Below, in pieces: positions 11,161-21,142 of a DNA stretch of 64,000 nt. Below the pieces are notes generated by a model. The model had not been told where the DNA came from, did no database searches, and saw nothing but the letters and a program-made list of their open reading frames with translations. A program made the translations under genes and the position numbers. The DNA comes from Bacteroidota bacterium (GTDB taxonomy: Bacteria > Bacteroidota > Ignavibacteria > Kapaibacteriales > UBA961). The first letter of the stretch is position 1. Every line of letters starts with the position of its first letter. The DNA is taken from positions 1 through 64,000 of the forward strand of contig RGCF01000004.1 of NCBI GenBank assembly GCA_009919265.1. Reading direction: 5' to 3'.

Positions 11161-14100
11161 TTATACTTTCGGTAATTGTTCTGTATTGCGCACTTTCACG
11201 AGATATGTAATTGAAGGACGTACATTGAGTTCACTGAGAACTTTATATGCACCATTCTTTTCTTTATACTCTTGTGAATGATTACCACGATTTGCATTAG
11301 CTACTTTTGACACTGCGCTATTTGGATCATTTGCATTGCCAAAATATATTGCACCAGCTGGGCATGCCTGTTGACATGCAGTGATAACATCACCGTCATG
11401 TACTCTTGAATGTCCTTGGTCTTTTGCATGCATTTTGGCTTCATTCAGTCTTTGTACACAGAATGTACATTTCTCCATCACTCCACGCATACGGACAGAA
11501 ACATCTGGATTAAATGCCATATCTAGTGGTGTCTTTTTATCTTTATGCCAATTAAGGAAGTTGAAGCGACGAACTTTGTATGGGCAATTGTTCAAACAAT
11601 ATCTCGTACCCACACAGCGATTATATGTCATTTCATTAAGTCCTTCAGGACTATGTGTAGTTGCTGCAACAGGACATACATTTTCACAAGGTGCATTTTC
11701 GCAATGTTGACATAGCATTGGTTGGAATACTGTTGTCACATTACCCGAAGCATCTTCACGATAATATCTATCAATTCTAATCCAATGCATTTCACGACTA
11801 TTGGCAACATATTTTTTACCAACAGTTGGGATATTATTTTCTGCCTGACATGCAACAACACATGCACTACAACCCGTGCAAGCACTTAGGTCTATTGCCA
11901 TTGCCCAACGATGTCCGCTATATTGGAAACCGTCAACAATGCTCAACGTATCAGCAATGTGATGTCCATCATGACCATGCTCTTCATGTGCCGCACTTTT
12001 TGCTGCTGCTAATGATGCAAGAGTGATGTATCCTTCTTGGACACCTAGGATATCTTTTGTTCTTTCTTTCCATTCATTGTCAAATGGACTTGGCTTATCA
12101 TAACGCTCAATGGCATGATGTCCTTGTGTTGTCGCTATCTTTTCAGTTCTGCCAACTTTTTCTGCTTTTACAGGAACATAGTATCCTGCACCAGATGAAA
12201 GAATCGAATAAACATTTGCACCAACACCAGAAAGTACTTTGCCACCTGCAGTTCTTCCATAACCAAGGGATACAGCAATGACATCTTTACTCATACCGGG
12301 TTGAATAAAGACTGGTAATTCTATGCTTCCACCTGTTGTAGATAATCGAATAACTTCACCTTGAACAGCGCCCAATGATTCAGCTGTTTGCTTATTCATC
12401 ATTGCAACATTACCCCAAGTAGCTTTCGTTATTGGATCTGGTAATTCTTGCAACCATGAATTATTTGCCTGTGAACCATCAAGCATTGTATATGATGGTG
12501 AAATTGAAAGAGTAAGACCAGCAGGAACAGAATAACTCTGCATTGCTCCCAAGCCAGAAGCTGATCCAATTTCATTAGAGATTACTTTTTGCGAGACACC
12601 ATCACGCAATAACTGTTCCCATGCATTCTTTGATGCAAAATCAGATTGGCTTTTGCGAATAAAATCATAGAATGTTGGAGTATCTGCAAAACTTGATGCA
12701 TTGATATAATTCGCAACAAGAATGATGAAGTCTTGCGAAGAAATAGCACTTTGATTTAGTGGTGCAATGATTGGTTGTTGGATGGAATACCCTCCATCAA
12801 AATTTAATGCATCGCCCCAAGATTCTAAATAGTGCGTTGTAGGAACTGAAACAGAGCAGAGTGTTTGAGCTGTTTCATGATCAGCTACGGAAAGAGCCGC
12901 TGAAAAATCAACTTGTTCTGATAGTAATTTTTTCAATTCAGAATCTGCACAATATTCAGGATTGGTATCTACATAAACAATTGAACCAATTTCCTTATTC
13001 TTCAAAGATGCTCTAAATGCAGAAAGTGAGGCTGAAACATCACTACTATTGTAAAGTCTGTGATTGAGATTAATTGGTTTCCCTTCACCAACTGAACCAA
13101 GTGCTTGATTAATCATTTGTCCATAAGCATTTGCTTTTTGGCTTAAATGAGAACCTATCATAACGATACCATTTTTGGAATCAAGCAAAGCTTTAGCAGT
13201 TTTTGTCACAGCTTCATTTGAAATAGGTGTCAAACCAGAAGGAAGCGAAATACCCTTAGCTGTATATACTTGTGCAAGAATTCCAGCGATAACAGATTCA
13301 TGTTCAGAAGGTTGTATAGCGAATCTATGATCAGCATTTGCACCTGTAAGACTAAATCCAGCTTCGATAGATATCAAAGCATTCATGGTTGGTTGTTCGG
13401 TAGTTGGCTTACGATTGGCTGAGAATCCAGCAGTATGATATACTGAATGTTTATCGGTACCTAAGAAATCATGATCGATAGAAACAATGGTATCAGCCTT
13501 TGACAAATCTGGAACAAGTTCTGCATTAACACCAAACACAGCTTCATTTGCAAGAGCAGCATTTGAAAGTAATGTTGGGAATGTAATGACAGAAATTCCA
13601 GAAATGACAGATGTAAGTTGATTGCATAATGCTACATATGCTGGTGAACAATGTTCATCAATAAGAAACACTGCTTTTTTACCAGCTGCAATTGATGTTT
13701 TAATTGATTGAGCAATTGTATTTGCAGCATTATTGATACTGGAATCACCACCATTTACTCTTGGTCGACGAATTCTATCTGGATCATAAAGTGAAAGCAA
13801 TGTCCCTTGTACAAATGCAGAACTTCTTCCAAGAGATGCACCATGTTTTGGGTTACCATCAATCTTGATTGGTCTTCCTTCTCTCGTTTTGATAACCAAG
13901 CCAATGGCTGCATTTTTATGCTGATATACCGATGTATAATAATTCGGTAAACCGGGGATCAAATATTCAGTAGGATTGGTTGATGCAACCAATTTATGTT
14001 CGGGCCTACGGCAACTTGCTGCTGCCATAGCCATCGAAGCCGAGAGAACCGTCATGAATGTACGGCGATTTACTCCGGCATCTAGTAGTGTAGATTCCGA

Positions 14101-14193
14101 ATCACCTTGGAATTCCTGACCATTCATATCTACTGTTGGATTGTCTATTTCACCATAGTGGCGAAAGTACTGTGAATCGTCTCGGTTTGACAT
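11161..14193 (-). CDS. actB: Alternative Complex III subunit ActB (molybdopterin-oxidoreductase-like plus Fe-S domain)
   Basis: 1010 aa; Tat-like NRRTFMTVLSASMAMAAASC; Cys clusters CTGCSACVVAC, CQHCENAPCENVCP, CVGTRYCLNNCP, CTFCVQR, CQQACPAGAI. Confidence 0.94.
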   Translation of the reverse strand: MSNRDDSQYFRHYGEIDNPTVDMNGQEFQGDSESTLLDAGVNRRTFMTVLSASMAMAAASCRRPEHKLVASTNPTEYLIPGLPNYYTSVYQHKNAAIGLVIKTREGRPIKIDGNPKHGASLGRSSAFVQGTLLSLYDPDRIRRPRVNGGDSSINNAANTIAQSIKTSIAAGKKAVFLIDEHCSPAYVALCNQLTSVISGISVITFPTLLSNAALANEAVFGVNAELVPDLSKADTIVSIDHDFLGTDKHSVYHTAGFSANRKPTTEQPTMNALISIEAGFSLTGANADHRFAIQPSEHESVIAGILAQVYTAKGISLPSGLTPISNEAVTKTAKALLDSKNGIVMIGSHLSQKANAYGQMINQALGSVGEGKPINLNHRLYNSSDVSASLSAFRASLKNKEIGSIVYVDTNPEYCADSELKKLLSEQVDFSAALSVADHETAQTLCSVSVPTTHYLESWGDALNFDGGYSIQQPIIAPLNQSAISSQDFIILVANYINASSFADTPTFYDFIRKSQSDFASKNAWEQLLRDGVSQKVISNEIGSASGLGAMQSYSVPAGLTLSISPSYTMLDGSQANNSWLQELPDPITKATWGNVAMMNKQTAESLGAVQGEVIRLSTTGGSIELPVFIQPGMSKDVIAVSLGYGRTAGGKVLSGVGANVYSILSSGAGYYVPVKAEKVGRTEKIATTQGHHAIERYDKPSPFDNEWKERTKDILGVQEGYITLASLAAAKSAAHEEHGHDGHHIADTLSIVDGFQYSGHRWAMAIDLSACTGCSACVVACQAENNIPTVGKKYVANSREMHWIRIDRYYREDASGNVTTVFQPMLCQHCENAPCENVCPVAATTHSPEGLNEMTYNRCVGTRYCLNNCPYKVRRFNFLNWHKDKKTPLDMAFNPDVSVRMRGVMEKCTFCVQRLNEAKMHAKDQGHSRVHDGDVITACQQACPAGAIYFGNANDPNSAVSKVANANRGNHSQEYKEKNGAYKVLSELNVRPSITYLVKVRNTEQLPKV

Positions 14194-14234
14194 TGCTAAT
14201 TGCTTCTATTATTGATTGTGTAATTCGTAAAGTA

Positions 14235-15056
14235 TCAATGATGACATGAGGAACAATTCTCAGGTCCATATTGTGCATGCTTTGGAGCCAACATACCGGC
14301 AACCATAGGTTTCGGTAAATCAGCAGTTTCAACCATACCATAGTGTGGTGAAACTATTTCACGCATCTTCGCTAATGTTGCTTTCGCATTTGGATCATAT
14401 GAGTTAGCCTTCACACCAATAAATTTATCGATGGAAGACCTATTCTCATAATCATAACTGTAAATACCGGAAATGGGTCGTGCAGGTACAATGAACTTTT
14501 CAGGATTTCTATGACAATCCAAACACCAACCCATTGATAATGGTTTGTATTGAGATATTACACCCATAGTTTCAACTGGACCATGACATGATTTACAATC
14601 AATCTGCGCACGGATATGTCTGCTATGATTGAAATGGACATAGTCAGGCACTTTATGAATGCGTACCCATTCGATAGGTTGATTCTTCTCATATGCTGTT
14701 CGAATCAATTCCAAGGGACCGGGATTTCCTCGCTCATTTTCTAGTTGCATCGGCAAGACATGACAATTCATACATGTACTTGTTGTGGGAACAGGAGAAT
14801 GGGCAGATACCTCGGCCTGTGCATGACAATACATACACTTAATGCCAAGGCCCTTCATTTCAACTCCATTGTGAGATATGTTTTCCTCACTAGCATGAAG
14901 TTTATGGGAGAAAGGGATGGGCTGTACAGGACGATAACCTACATCGGTCACTTTATTGTTTTGCCCAAAAATGACAATCAAAGCAAGTGTAAGGACAGTG
15001 CCAAGCACTCCAATTGCAATTCCTTTGATTTTTTTGTCTGTAGCTTTGTTGAACAT
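14235..15056 (-). CDS. actA: Alternative Complex III subunit ActA, pentaheme cytochrome c
   Basis: Five CXXCH sites (CMYCH, CMNCH, CKSCH, CLDCH, CSSCH) and an N-terminal TM segment. Confidence 0.93.
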   Translation of the reverse strand: MFNKATDKKIKGIAIGVLGTVLTLALIVIFGQNNKVTDVGYRPVQPIPFSHKLHASEENISHNGVEMKGLGIKCMYCHAQAEVSAHSPVPTTSTCMNCHVLPMQLENERGNPGPLELIRTAYEKNQPIEWVRIHKVPDYVHFNHSRHIRAQIDCKSCHGPVETMGVISQYKPLSMGWCLDCHRNPEKFIVPARPISGIYSYDYENRSSIDKFIGVKANSYDPNAKATLAKMREIVSPHYGMVETADLPKPMVAGMLAPKHAQYGPENCSSCHH

Positions 15057-15083
15057 TGAAAAAACTCACAAAGAGAGATATAT

Positions 15084-15314
15084 TCACAAATCAGTGTTTC
15101 TATTTTTTTTTGCTGAATAAGCTATTCGAAGCGTAATAACAGCAACTGTTGCTAATGGCATCAGGAGCATAAACAATACACTCCATGAATAACTTTCGCC
15201 AATACTTGCACCGGTAGAACCGGGGGTATACGCATCTTTGCAATTGGGACATGCTAATAATTGTCCTGCCATAGTCATTGCAAAGGTTAGTGTCAATAAT
15301 GCAGCTTTTCTCAT
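15084..15314 (-). CDS. Small uncharacterised membrane protein with CPNCK motif
   Basis: 76 aa; signal/TM, ACPNCKDA, second TM; located between SCO and actA genes; abuts the SCO stop codon. Confidence 0.65.
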   Translation of the reverse strand: MRKAALLTLTFAMTMAGQLLACPNCKDAYTPGSTGASIGESYSWSVLFMLLMPLATVAVITLRIAYSAKKNRNTDL

Positions 15315-15901
15315 TGTACCTTTTTCAAGATTGATTGTAATGAATCAATTTGTTTACGATCAAGTGCATCAAAGTATCCTCTGATGCGTGATAATGAATC
15401 AACTAAAATCAGTCGAGCTGTATGATTTTGTGGATTCTCTGCATAACCTATCAACATACCATTCATGAATTGTTCAAGAATGGTGTCATTGTGCATTCGA
15501 ACAAATAACCATCGTTTATCTGTAAATCCCATTAATTGCCTATGATTTCTCATAGTCGAGGGAACATCCGTATTAGGATCAACTGTTACAGAAACAAATC
15601 TCAGTTTATCGCTGCCATTCTTTTTCACTATCGCATGTTTGACTGCATTAAGTTTGGGGCATATATCCCCACATGAAGAAAAAAAGAAACTGACTAGACA
15701 AATCTTATTCTTCAGCATTGCAGCATTCACAATAGAATCCATATCAGAGGTCGCTGAAAATTCAGGAAGTTTCCCGTATATGGTTAGTGATGCGAAAGGA
15801 TCACTTGATTGCTTCTGCGTTTTGTTCGATTGTACACAAGAGATGAGAAAGAACGAAGTCAACAAAATCATTAAGCAAGATCTTGTTTCAGATGTAAACA
15901 T
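15311..15901 (-). CDS. SCO1/SenC family copper chaperone
   Basis: SFFFSSCGDICPKLNAV CxxxCP motif, downstream conserved His (NHTARLILVD), cox cluster context. Confidence 0.88.
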   Translation of the reverse strand: MFTSETRSCLMILLTSFFLISCVQSNKTQKQSSDPFASLTIYGKLPEFSATSDMDSIVNAAMLKNKICLVSFFFSSCGDICPKLNAVKHAIVKKNGSDKLRFVSVTVDPNTDVPSTMRNHRQLMGFTDKRWLFVRMHNDTILEQFMNGMLIGYAENPQNHTARLILVDSLSRIRGYFDALDRKQIDSLQSILKKVQ

Positions 15902-15902
15902 C

Positions 15903-16208
15903 TTATGGTCCTAAAACATTAAGAGCAAATGTCAAGACGAAAAACAAAAAGATCGGTACAAAGACAAATGCTCGTATGAATTTATTGTCAAACTTTAAAT
16001 GCATAAAGATGTAAAACACCATGAATGCTTTCACAACTGCAATCAATAAACCAATTGCAATATGCAATGTATTGCCAGCCTCTCCCCAACTTTTGGGAAC
16101 CCAATCTAATGCGGCAACCCATGTGAGGACTGTCAAAACAAATAAGGCTGTCGCAACTCTGATATAAGAACCAAACATTGCATTCGAATCAGGATGATGT
16201 TCACTCAT
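15903..16208 (-). CDS. Cytochrome c oxidase subunit IV (prokaryotic, small)
   Basis: 101 aa, three TM segments, VKAFMVFYIFMHLKFD typical of bacterial COX4. Confidence 0.85.
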   Translation of the reverse strand: MSEHHPDSNAMFGSYIRVATALFVLTVLTWVAALDWVPKSWGEAGNTLHIAIGLLIAVVKAFMVFYIFMHLKFDNKFIRAFVFVPIFLFFVLTFALNVLGP

Positions 16209-16220
16209 ACCTAGGGCTCC

Positions 16221-16817
16221 TTAATGCGACGGGAAAATAAGATACAATACCGGAAAGAGGAAAATCCAAACTAGATCGACAAAGTGCCAATACAAGCCCA
16301 ATGTTTCAACTTTCACAGGATGATTATATCCTTTTTTGGTAAATGCTTTTATGAACATGAATGTCATTGGAATCATTCCAGCAATGACGTGGATTGCGTG
16401 GAAACCAGTCATCAAAAAGTAGAATGAGAAAAAGACATTTGTCCAAGGAAAAATATGATGTCCAAACTTCGTAGAATATTCGATTGTTTTCACAATCAAA
16501 AATCCGAAACCACACATGATGGTCAAACCAAGAAACAACTTAAATTTCCCGGTATTCCCTTTCTCAAGATTCAATATTGACAATGCCATTGTCAATGAAG
16601 AACCAATAAGAATAAATGTATTCAAAAGTGCAAGGGCCTTATTCAACTCTCCGGCTGAATGTGAGAATAATTCCAAATTGGAATTTCTCAAAACAATGAA
16701 TGCACCAAAAAAGCCGGTGAAAAACATGATTTCAGAAGCAAGAAAGATCCACATGGCTAATTTTCCGTGTGGGACTTTGCTTACTGGTTCATGTGCAAGT
16801 GATAATCCAGATGACAT
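16221..16817 (-). CDS. coxC: Cytochrome c oxidase subunit III
   Basis: KLAMWIFLASEIMFFTGFFGAFIVLR; GFHAIHVIAGM; LYWHFVDLVWIFLFPVLYL. Confidence 0.93.
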   Translation of the reverse strand: MSSGLSLAHEPVSKVPHGKLAMWIFLASEIMFFTGFFGAFIVLRNSNLELFSHSAGELNKALALLNTFILIGSSLTMALSILNLEKGNTGKFKLFLGLTIMCGFGFLIVKTIEYSTKFGHHIFPWTNVFFSFYFLMTGFHAIHVIAGMIPMTFMFIKAFTKKGYNHPVKVETLGLYWHFVDLVWIFLFPVLYLIFPSH

Positions 16818-16822
16818 TGTGT

Positions 16823-17734
16823 TTACAGTTGTTTATTGACAAACACTAACAAAAATATTCCTGACAAATACGCATAGGAAGCATACAATTGCAGTTTGGC
16901 ATTCTTCCCGTCTTGCTGCCTTAAAAATGTAATACATGCATATAGAAAGAATAATGACAATAGTATAGATCCTATTCCGAATACGAAACCAAGTGGTGCA
17001 TAATACCACATCAAACATGCAACTATGCCTCCAAGGAGTGCATAAGCTACTGACAGAAAAGCAATGTTCTTACCGGTTGAATCTCCACCTTCAGTATGCA
17101 TTTTAAAACCCGCTTGTTCATAATCAACTCGATATATCCAAGCCAAAGCTAAAAAATGTGGTATCTGCCAAAAAAGCAAGACAAGAAAGAGTAAAACACC
17201 CGGAATGGCGATGTCATTCGTGCATGCAGTCCAACCACCTAATGCAGGTAAAGCACCTGGCAATGTTCCTGCATATAATGACAATTTTGTCTTCCTTTTC
17301 AATGGTGTATAGAAATACACATAAGATAGAATTGTCAAAACAGAAAGAACTGCGGTTAATGCATTTACCCAGACAAATAGTGTCATGACACCAATCAAAG
17401 AAAGCAAAACACCAAAAAGAGTCGCCTCTTTTTTCGAAACAATTCCTGAAGGAAGCGCTCTGTTTGCTGTTCTTTTCATGGATTTGTCAAATTGCATTTC
17501 CATGACATTATTCAATACACAACTACCTGAAGATGTAAGTGCAGTTCCAATCATTGCAAACAGAAATGGCTGAAGTAATGACATAGATGAAACAAACACT
17601 TCAAAATGTGTATCTATTGCTAGATAATACCCTGTTGCTGCCGTTAAGACAATCATTCGGGTAATTCCTGGTTTCGTTAATTCAAAGTACGCTTGTAATC
17701 TATTAACCTGATGATCTGTATCTGAGTTAGCCAC
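16823..17734 (-). CDS. ctaB: Protoheme IX farnesyltransferase (heme O synthase)
   Basis: LTKPGITRMIVLTAATGYYLA; NNVMEMQFDKSMKRTANRALPSG; polytopic UbiA family. Confidence 0.94.
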   Translation of the reverse strand: MANSDTDHQVNRLQAYFELTKPGITRMIVLTAATGYYLAIDTHFEVFVSSMSLLQPFLFAMIGTALTSSGSCVLNNVMEMQFDKSMKRTANRALPSGIVSKKEATLFGVLLSLIGVMTLFVWVNALTAVLSVLTILSYVYFYTPLKRKTKLSLYAGTLPGALPALGGWTACTNDIAIPGVLLFLVLLFWQIPHFLALAWIYRVDYEQAGFKMHTEGGDSTGKNIAFLSVAYALLGGIVACLMWYYAPLGFVFGIGSILLSLFFLYACITFLRQQDGKNAKLQLYASYAYLSGIFLLVFVNKQL

Positions 17735-17778
17735 GGTAATACCGCTAAATGGTGAACAGTAATCAGGTCATCCTAATC

Positions 17779-19674
17779 TTATGCATGCTGATTTGCGTGC
17801 GAATCCTTTGCTACAACTTCTTCTGGTTGACCTTGCGGTTCTTCCCATTGTGGGTAGAAATCAGTAGTTCTACCTGGAAGTGAAAATTCATAAGGGCCAC
17901 GATATACACGAATATCAGTATCAAAATTTCCATGTCCTGGATGAGCAGGTGCTGCCCATTCCAATGTATTGGCTTGCCAAGGATTTCTTGGAGCAGCCTT
18001 ACCATATTTCAAAGACCAGAAAATATTGAAGATTAGAATGAGCTGAGAAAAACCAAGAATGATTGCAGCAAACGTGATGAACTGATTCATCGGTTGAAAC
18101 TGTTGCAAGAATTCATAGATATATGGATTGTAAATTCTTCTCATATGTCCACCAACACCCAAGATGTGCATCGGATAGAATGTGAGATTAAAGAAAACAA
18201 ATGACCAATAAAAATGTTTACGACCCAAACTTTCATTGAGCATCTTTCCATACATTTTTGGGAACCAATAATATATGCCTGCAAAGATTGCAAACAAAGC
18301 ACCGCCAAATAGTACATAATGAATGTGCGCAACAATGAAATATGTATCGTGAATGTAAATATCAACAGGCGCAGATGCCATAAACACACCGCTCAATCCA
18401 CCAATGATGAATGTTGCAATGAATGCCAAGGCATTGAGATTTGCAGCAGTGAAACGAATATCACCTCTCCAAATAGTACCAAGCCAATTGAAAATTTTGA
18501 TTGCAGAGGGAACAGCAATAACAATTGTCGACAACATGAATGTTGTACCAAGCAATGGATTCATTCCTGATTGGAACATGTGATGCCCCCAAACAATAAA
18601 GCCAAGGAAAGCAATACCCATGATTGCAAAAATCATAGCTTTATAACCATAGATAGGTTTGCGAGCAAATGTTGCGAGAACATCAGAAACTATTCCCATT
18701 CCAGGAAGAATCATGATATACACAGCTGGGTGAGAATAGAACCAAAAGAGATGTTGCCAAAGTATTGGTTGACCACCGCCACCAAGCAATTGTTTATGCT
18801 CAAGGAGTTCATTTCCCTTCTGAACAAATGCACCGGTCAATACAGAGTTGTCTGGTGCCCCAACAAGCAAATTGTCAGGCATGAAAAATGAAGTATGTAA
18901 ATATTGATCTGCCAATTGCATTGAAATTGCAGCAGCCAATACTGGTGTACCTAATGTAATAAGAATTGCAGTGATGAATAATGCCCAAACAGTCAATGGC
19001 ATTTGGAAAAACTGCATCCCTTTTGCTCTTTTATTCACAATTGTAGCAAGATAGTTTGTTGCACCCATGATGGATGAAAAACCAATCAAGAACAATGAGA
19101 TTAACCATGTTGTTTGACCAGCACCACTTGAAGGCCCAAGAGGTGGATATCCAGTCCATCCAGCAGCTGCTGCACCTGAATCAAAAAAGAATCCAGAAAG
19201 CAGAATCAACCCTGCAGGTGGCACTAACCAGAATGAGAACATATTCAATCTTGGTAATGCCATATCATCTGTACCAATCATCAATGGAATACAGAAATTT
19301 CCAAACATCCCAACAGCGAGTGGAATGATGACATAAAAAATCATCACAGTGCCGTGAAGAGACAATAACTGCGTATAAAAGTTGGCAGTGACCGCACCGT
19401 CGGAAACCCATGTATCAGGAAGTATATTTCCTATCAATGGAATTGCCTCACCGGGATAAGCCAATTGCCAGCGAATGAGCAAAGCAAAAAGACCACCTAC
19501 AAAAAGGAACAATAGCGAAGCAAGCATGAATTGCTTTGCAATGACTTTATGGTCGGTTGAGAAAACGTATTTTCTTATGAACGAGACATCGTGATGATGA
19601 GCATGATCTCCATGTGCATCGTGTCCGTGTGCTTCATGTGCATGAGCGATTGCCGTTTGCATATGTACCACCAA
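17779..19674 (-). CDS. coxA: Cytochrome c oxidase subunit I (heme-copper oxidase, A2-type motif)
   Basis: LFWFYSHPAVYIMILPGMGIVSD, WGHHMFQSGMNP, HDTYFIVAHIHYVLFGG. Confidence 0.96.
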   Translation of the reverse strand: MVVHMQTAIAHAHEAHGHDAHGDHAHHHDVSFIRKYVFSTDHKVIAKQFMLASLLFLFVGGLFALLIRWQLAYPGEAIPLIGNILPDTWVSDGAVTANFYTQLLSLHGTVMIFYVIIPLAVGMFGNFCIPLMIGTDDMALPRLNMFSFWLVPPAGLILLSGFFFDSGAAAAGWTGYPPLGPSSGAGQTTWLISLFLIGFSSIMGATNYLATIVNKRAKGMQFFQMPLTVWALFITAILITLGTPVLAAAISMQLADQYLHTSFFMPDNLLVGAPDNSVLTGAFVQKGNELLEHKQLLGGGGQPILWQHLFWFYSHPAVYIMILPGMGIVSDVLATFARKPIYGYKAMIFAIMGIAFLGFIVWGHHMFQSGMNPLLGTTFMLSTIVIAVPSAIKIFNWLGTIWRGDIRFTAANLNALAFIATFIIGGLSGVFMASAPVDIYIHDTYFIVAHIHYVLFGGALFAIFAGIYYWFPKMYGKMLNESLGRKHFYWSFVFFNLTFYPMHILGVGGHMRRIYNPYIYEFLQQFQPMNQFITFAAIILGFSQLILIFNIFWSLKYGKAAPRNPWQANTLEWAAPAHPGHGNFDTDIRVYRGPYEFSLPGRTTDFYPQWEEPQGQPEEVVAKDSHANQHA

Positions 19675-19690
19675 TTCTATTCGTTAATTA

Positions 19691-20569
19691 TTAATTTTTC
19701 TTAGTTGTAGTTGAATCAGGTGCTACTGCCAAAGCTGCAGATGAATCTGCAACAGGTGCTGTTGCTGGCTTTGTAAGTTTATACTGCTGATCAAGCCATG
19801 CATCATAATCTTGCTGTGAATCCATGATGAGCAAGCCACGCATATTGTAATGACCTGAACCACAAAGCTCTGCACAAGCAATTTCATATCTGCCAGCCTT
19901 CGTTCCATTAAACCACACCTTGATCCACTGACCTGGCACAGCATCTTGCTTTACCCTAAAATTGGGCAAAAAGAAACTATGCAAAACATCATTTGAAGAA
20001 AGATTTACCAAGACATTTTTGTTAATTGGTAAATGTACTTCAACCGGTCTTGCACCACCAGGACTGATGATAACCATATCATCTTTTCCATTTGCATCAT
20101 TCGAATCAATACCGAATGGATTGGCACTACTAATTTGATTACGATCTTTATTGCCAAAAACTCCATCGGGACCTGGATAACGGAACTGCCAACCGAATCC
20201 TGATTGATAACCCAAGACATCGATCGTTACATCAGGATTAGGCACCCTATATGCAGACTTTGATCTAGTCCAAGCATCATCACTCCATAAGCCGATACCG
20301 GCAAAAAGAAATGTAGGCAATAATGTCCATGTAAATTCCATGAGATTATTGCCATGATAATGGTATGCTTTTCTTCCCTCTTGATGCCTGTATATAATGA
20401 TAAAGGCAATCAAAATTCCATACGTGATGAAGAAAATTGCAACTGAGGCATAATATATCATCGCGAACAATTCATCGAGTTCGCTTCCAAATGTGCTGAC
20501 ATTTTCAGGAAAAAACGTGAGCATGTCTTTTGTTGCCCACTCCATCGCTTTCGAAACATCAAAACTCAT
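19691..20569 (-). CDS. coxB: Cytochrome c oxidase subunit II (CuA)
   Basis: Two N-terminal TM segments; CuA signature CAELCGSGHYNM; HSFFLPNFRVKQDAVPG. Confidence 0.95.
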   Translation of the reverse strand: MSFDVSKAMEWATKDMLTFFPENVSTFGSELDELFAMIYYASVAIFFITYGILIAFIIIYRHQEGRKAYHYHGNNLMEFTWTLLPTFLFAGIGLWSDDAWTRSKSAYRVPNPDVTIDVLGYQSGFGWQFRYPGPDGVFGNKDRNQISSANPFGIDSNDANGKDDMVIISPGGARPVEVHLPINKNVLVNLSSNDVLHSFFLPNFRVKQDAVPGQWIKVWFNGTKAGRYEIACAELCGSGHYNMRGLLIMDSQQDYDAWLDQQYKLTKPATAPVADSSAALAVAPDSTTTKKN

Positions 20570-20602
20570 TGTGATATGCCATTAAACGGTTAATGATATG
20601 TA

Positions 20603-21142
20603 TCAATTCAGTTCAGCTTCTGTATAAGCTGAGGTTTTACTCATTGTTTTTTCTCGAACAGCCTTAACATCTTCAGGCTTGACAGGGCTTGCGGAATTTC
20701 CCCAACTTGATCGCACATAACTGAGTACATCAGAAATTTCTTGATCGGTTAATTGAGACCATGCAGCCATGACACCATTATATGTTTTACCATTTCGCTC
20801 TATCTGTCCTTGGAAACCATGCAGGACAATTCTGATTGGCTTTGTTGCATCAGCATTTTGTGCAAGTGCCGAACCTGCCAATGGCGGATATGTACCAGGT
20901 ACACCTTGCCCCTTTGCCTGATGACATGTTGCACAGACTTGCTTAAATGTTGTTGCTCCAGGAGATGCATCAGCAGTTTCAGCCCCACCCTTTCCGGCAG
21001 AAGCATCGTCTGTGATTGGCGAATTATACACTGGATCATCTGCATAGTTTGTGAAAAAACCTTTCACGTTACAACCAGACAACAGTGCAGTAAGAGGAAT
21101 AAAGACAATGATGAGAACAAAAGGCAGAAACAATTTTTTCAT
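20603..21142 (-). CDS. Lipoprotein monoheme cytochrome c
   Basis: Lipobox LLSGC near N-terminus; CATCHQAKGQGVPGTYPPLAGS heme site. Confidence 0.88.
   Translation of the reverse strand: MKKLFLPFVLIIVFIPLTALLSGCNVKGFFTNYADDPVYNSPITDDASAGKGGAETADASPGATTFKQVCATCHQAKGQGVPGTYPPLAGSALAQNADATKPIRIVLHGFQGQIERNGKTYNGVMAAWSQLTDQEISDVLSYVRSSWGNSASPVKPEDVKAVREKTMSKTSAYTEAELN

Noticed and set aside
11381-11710. 109-aa plus-strand ORF antisense to actB
   Set aside because: No recognisable domain; lies within the conserved Fe-S region of actB.
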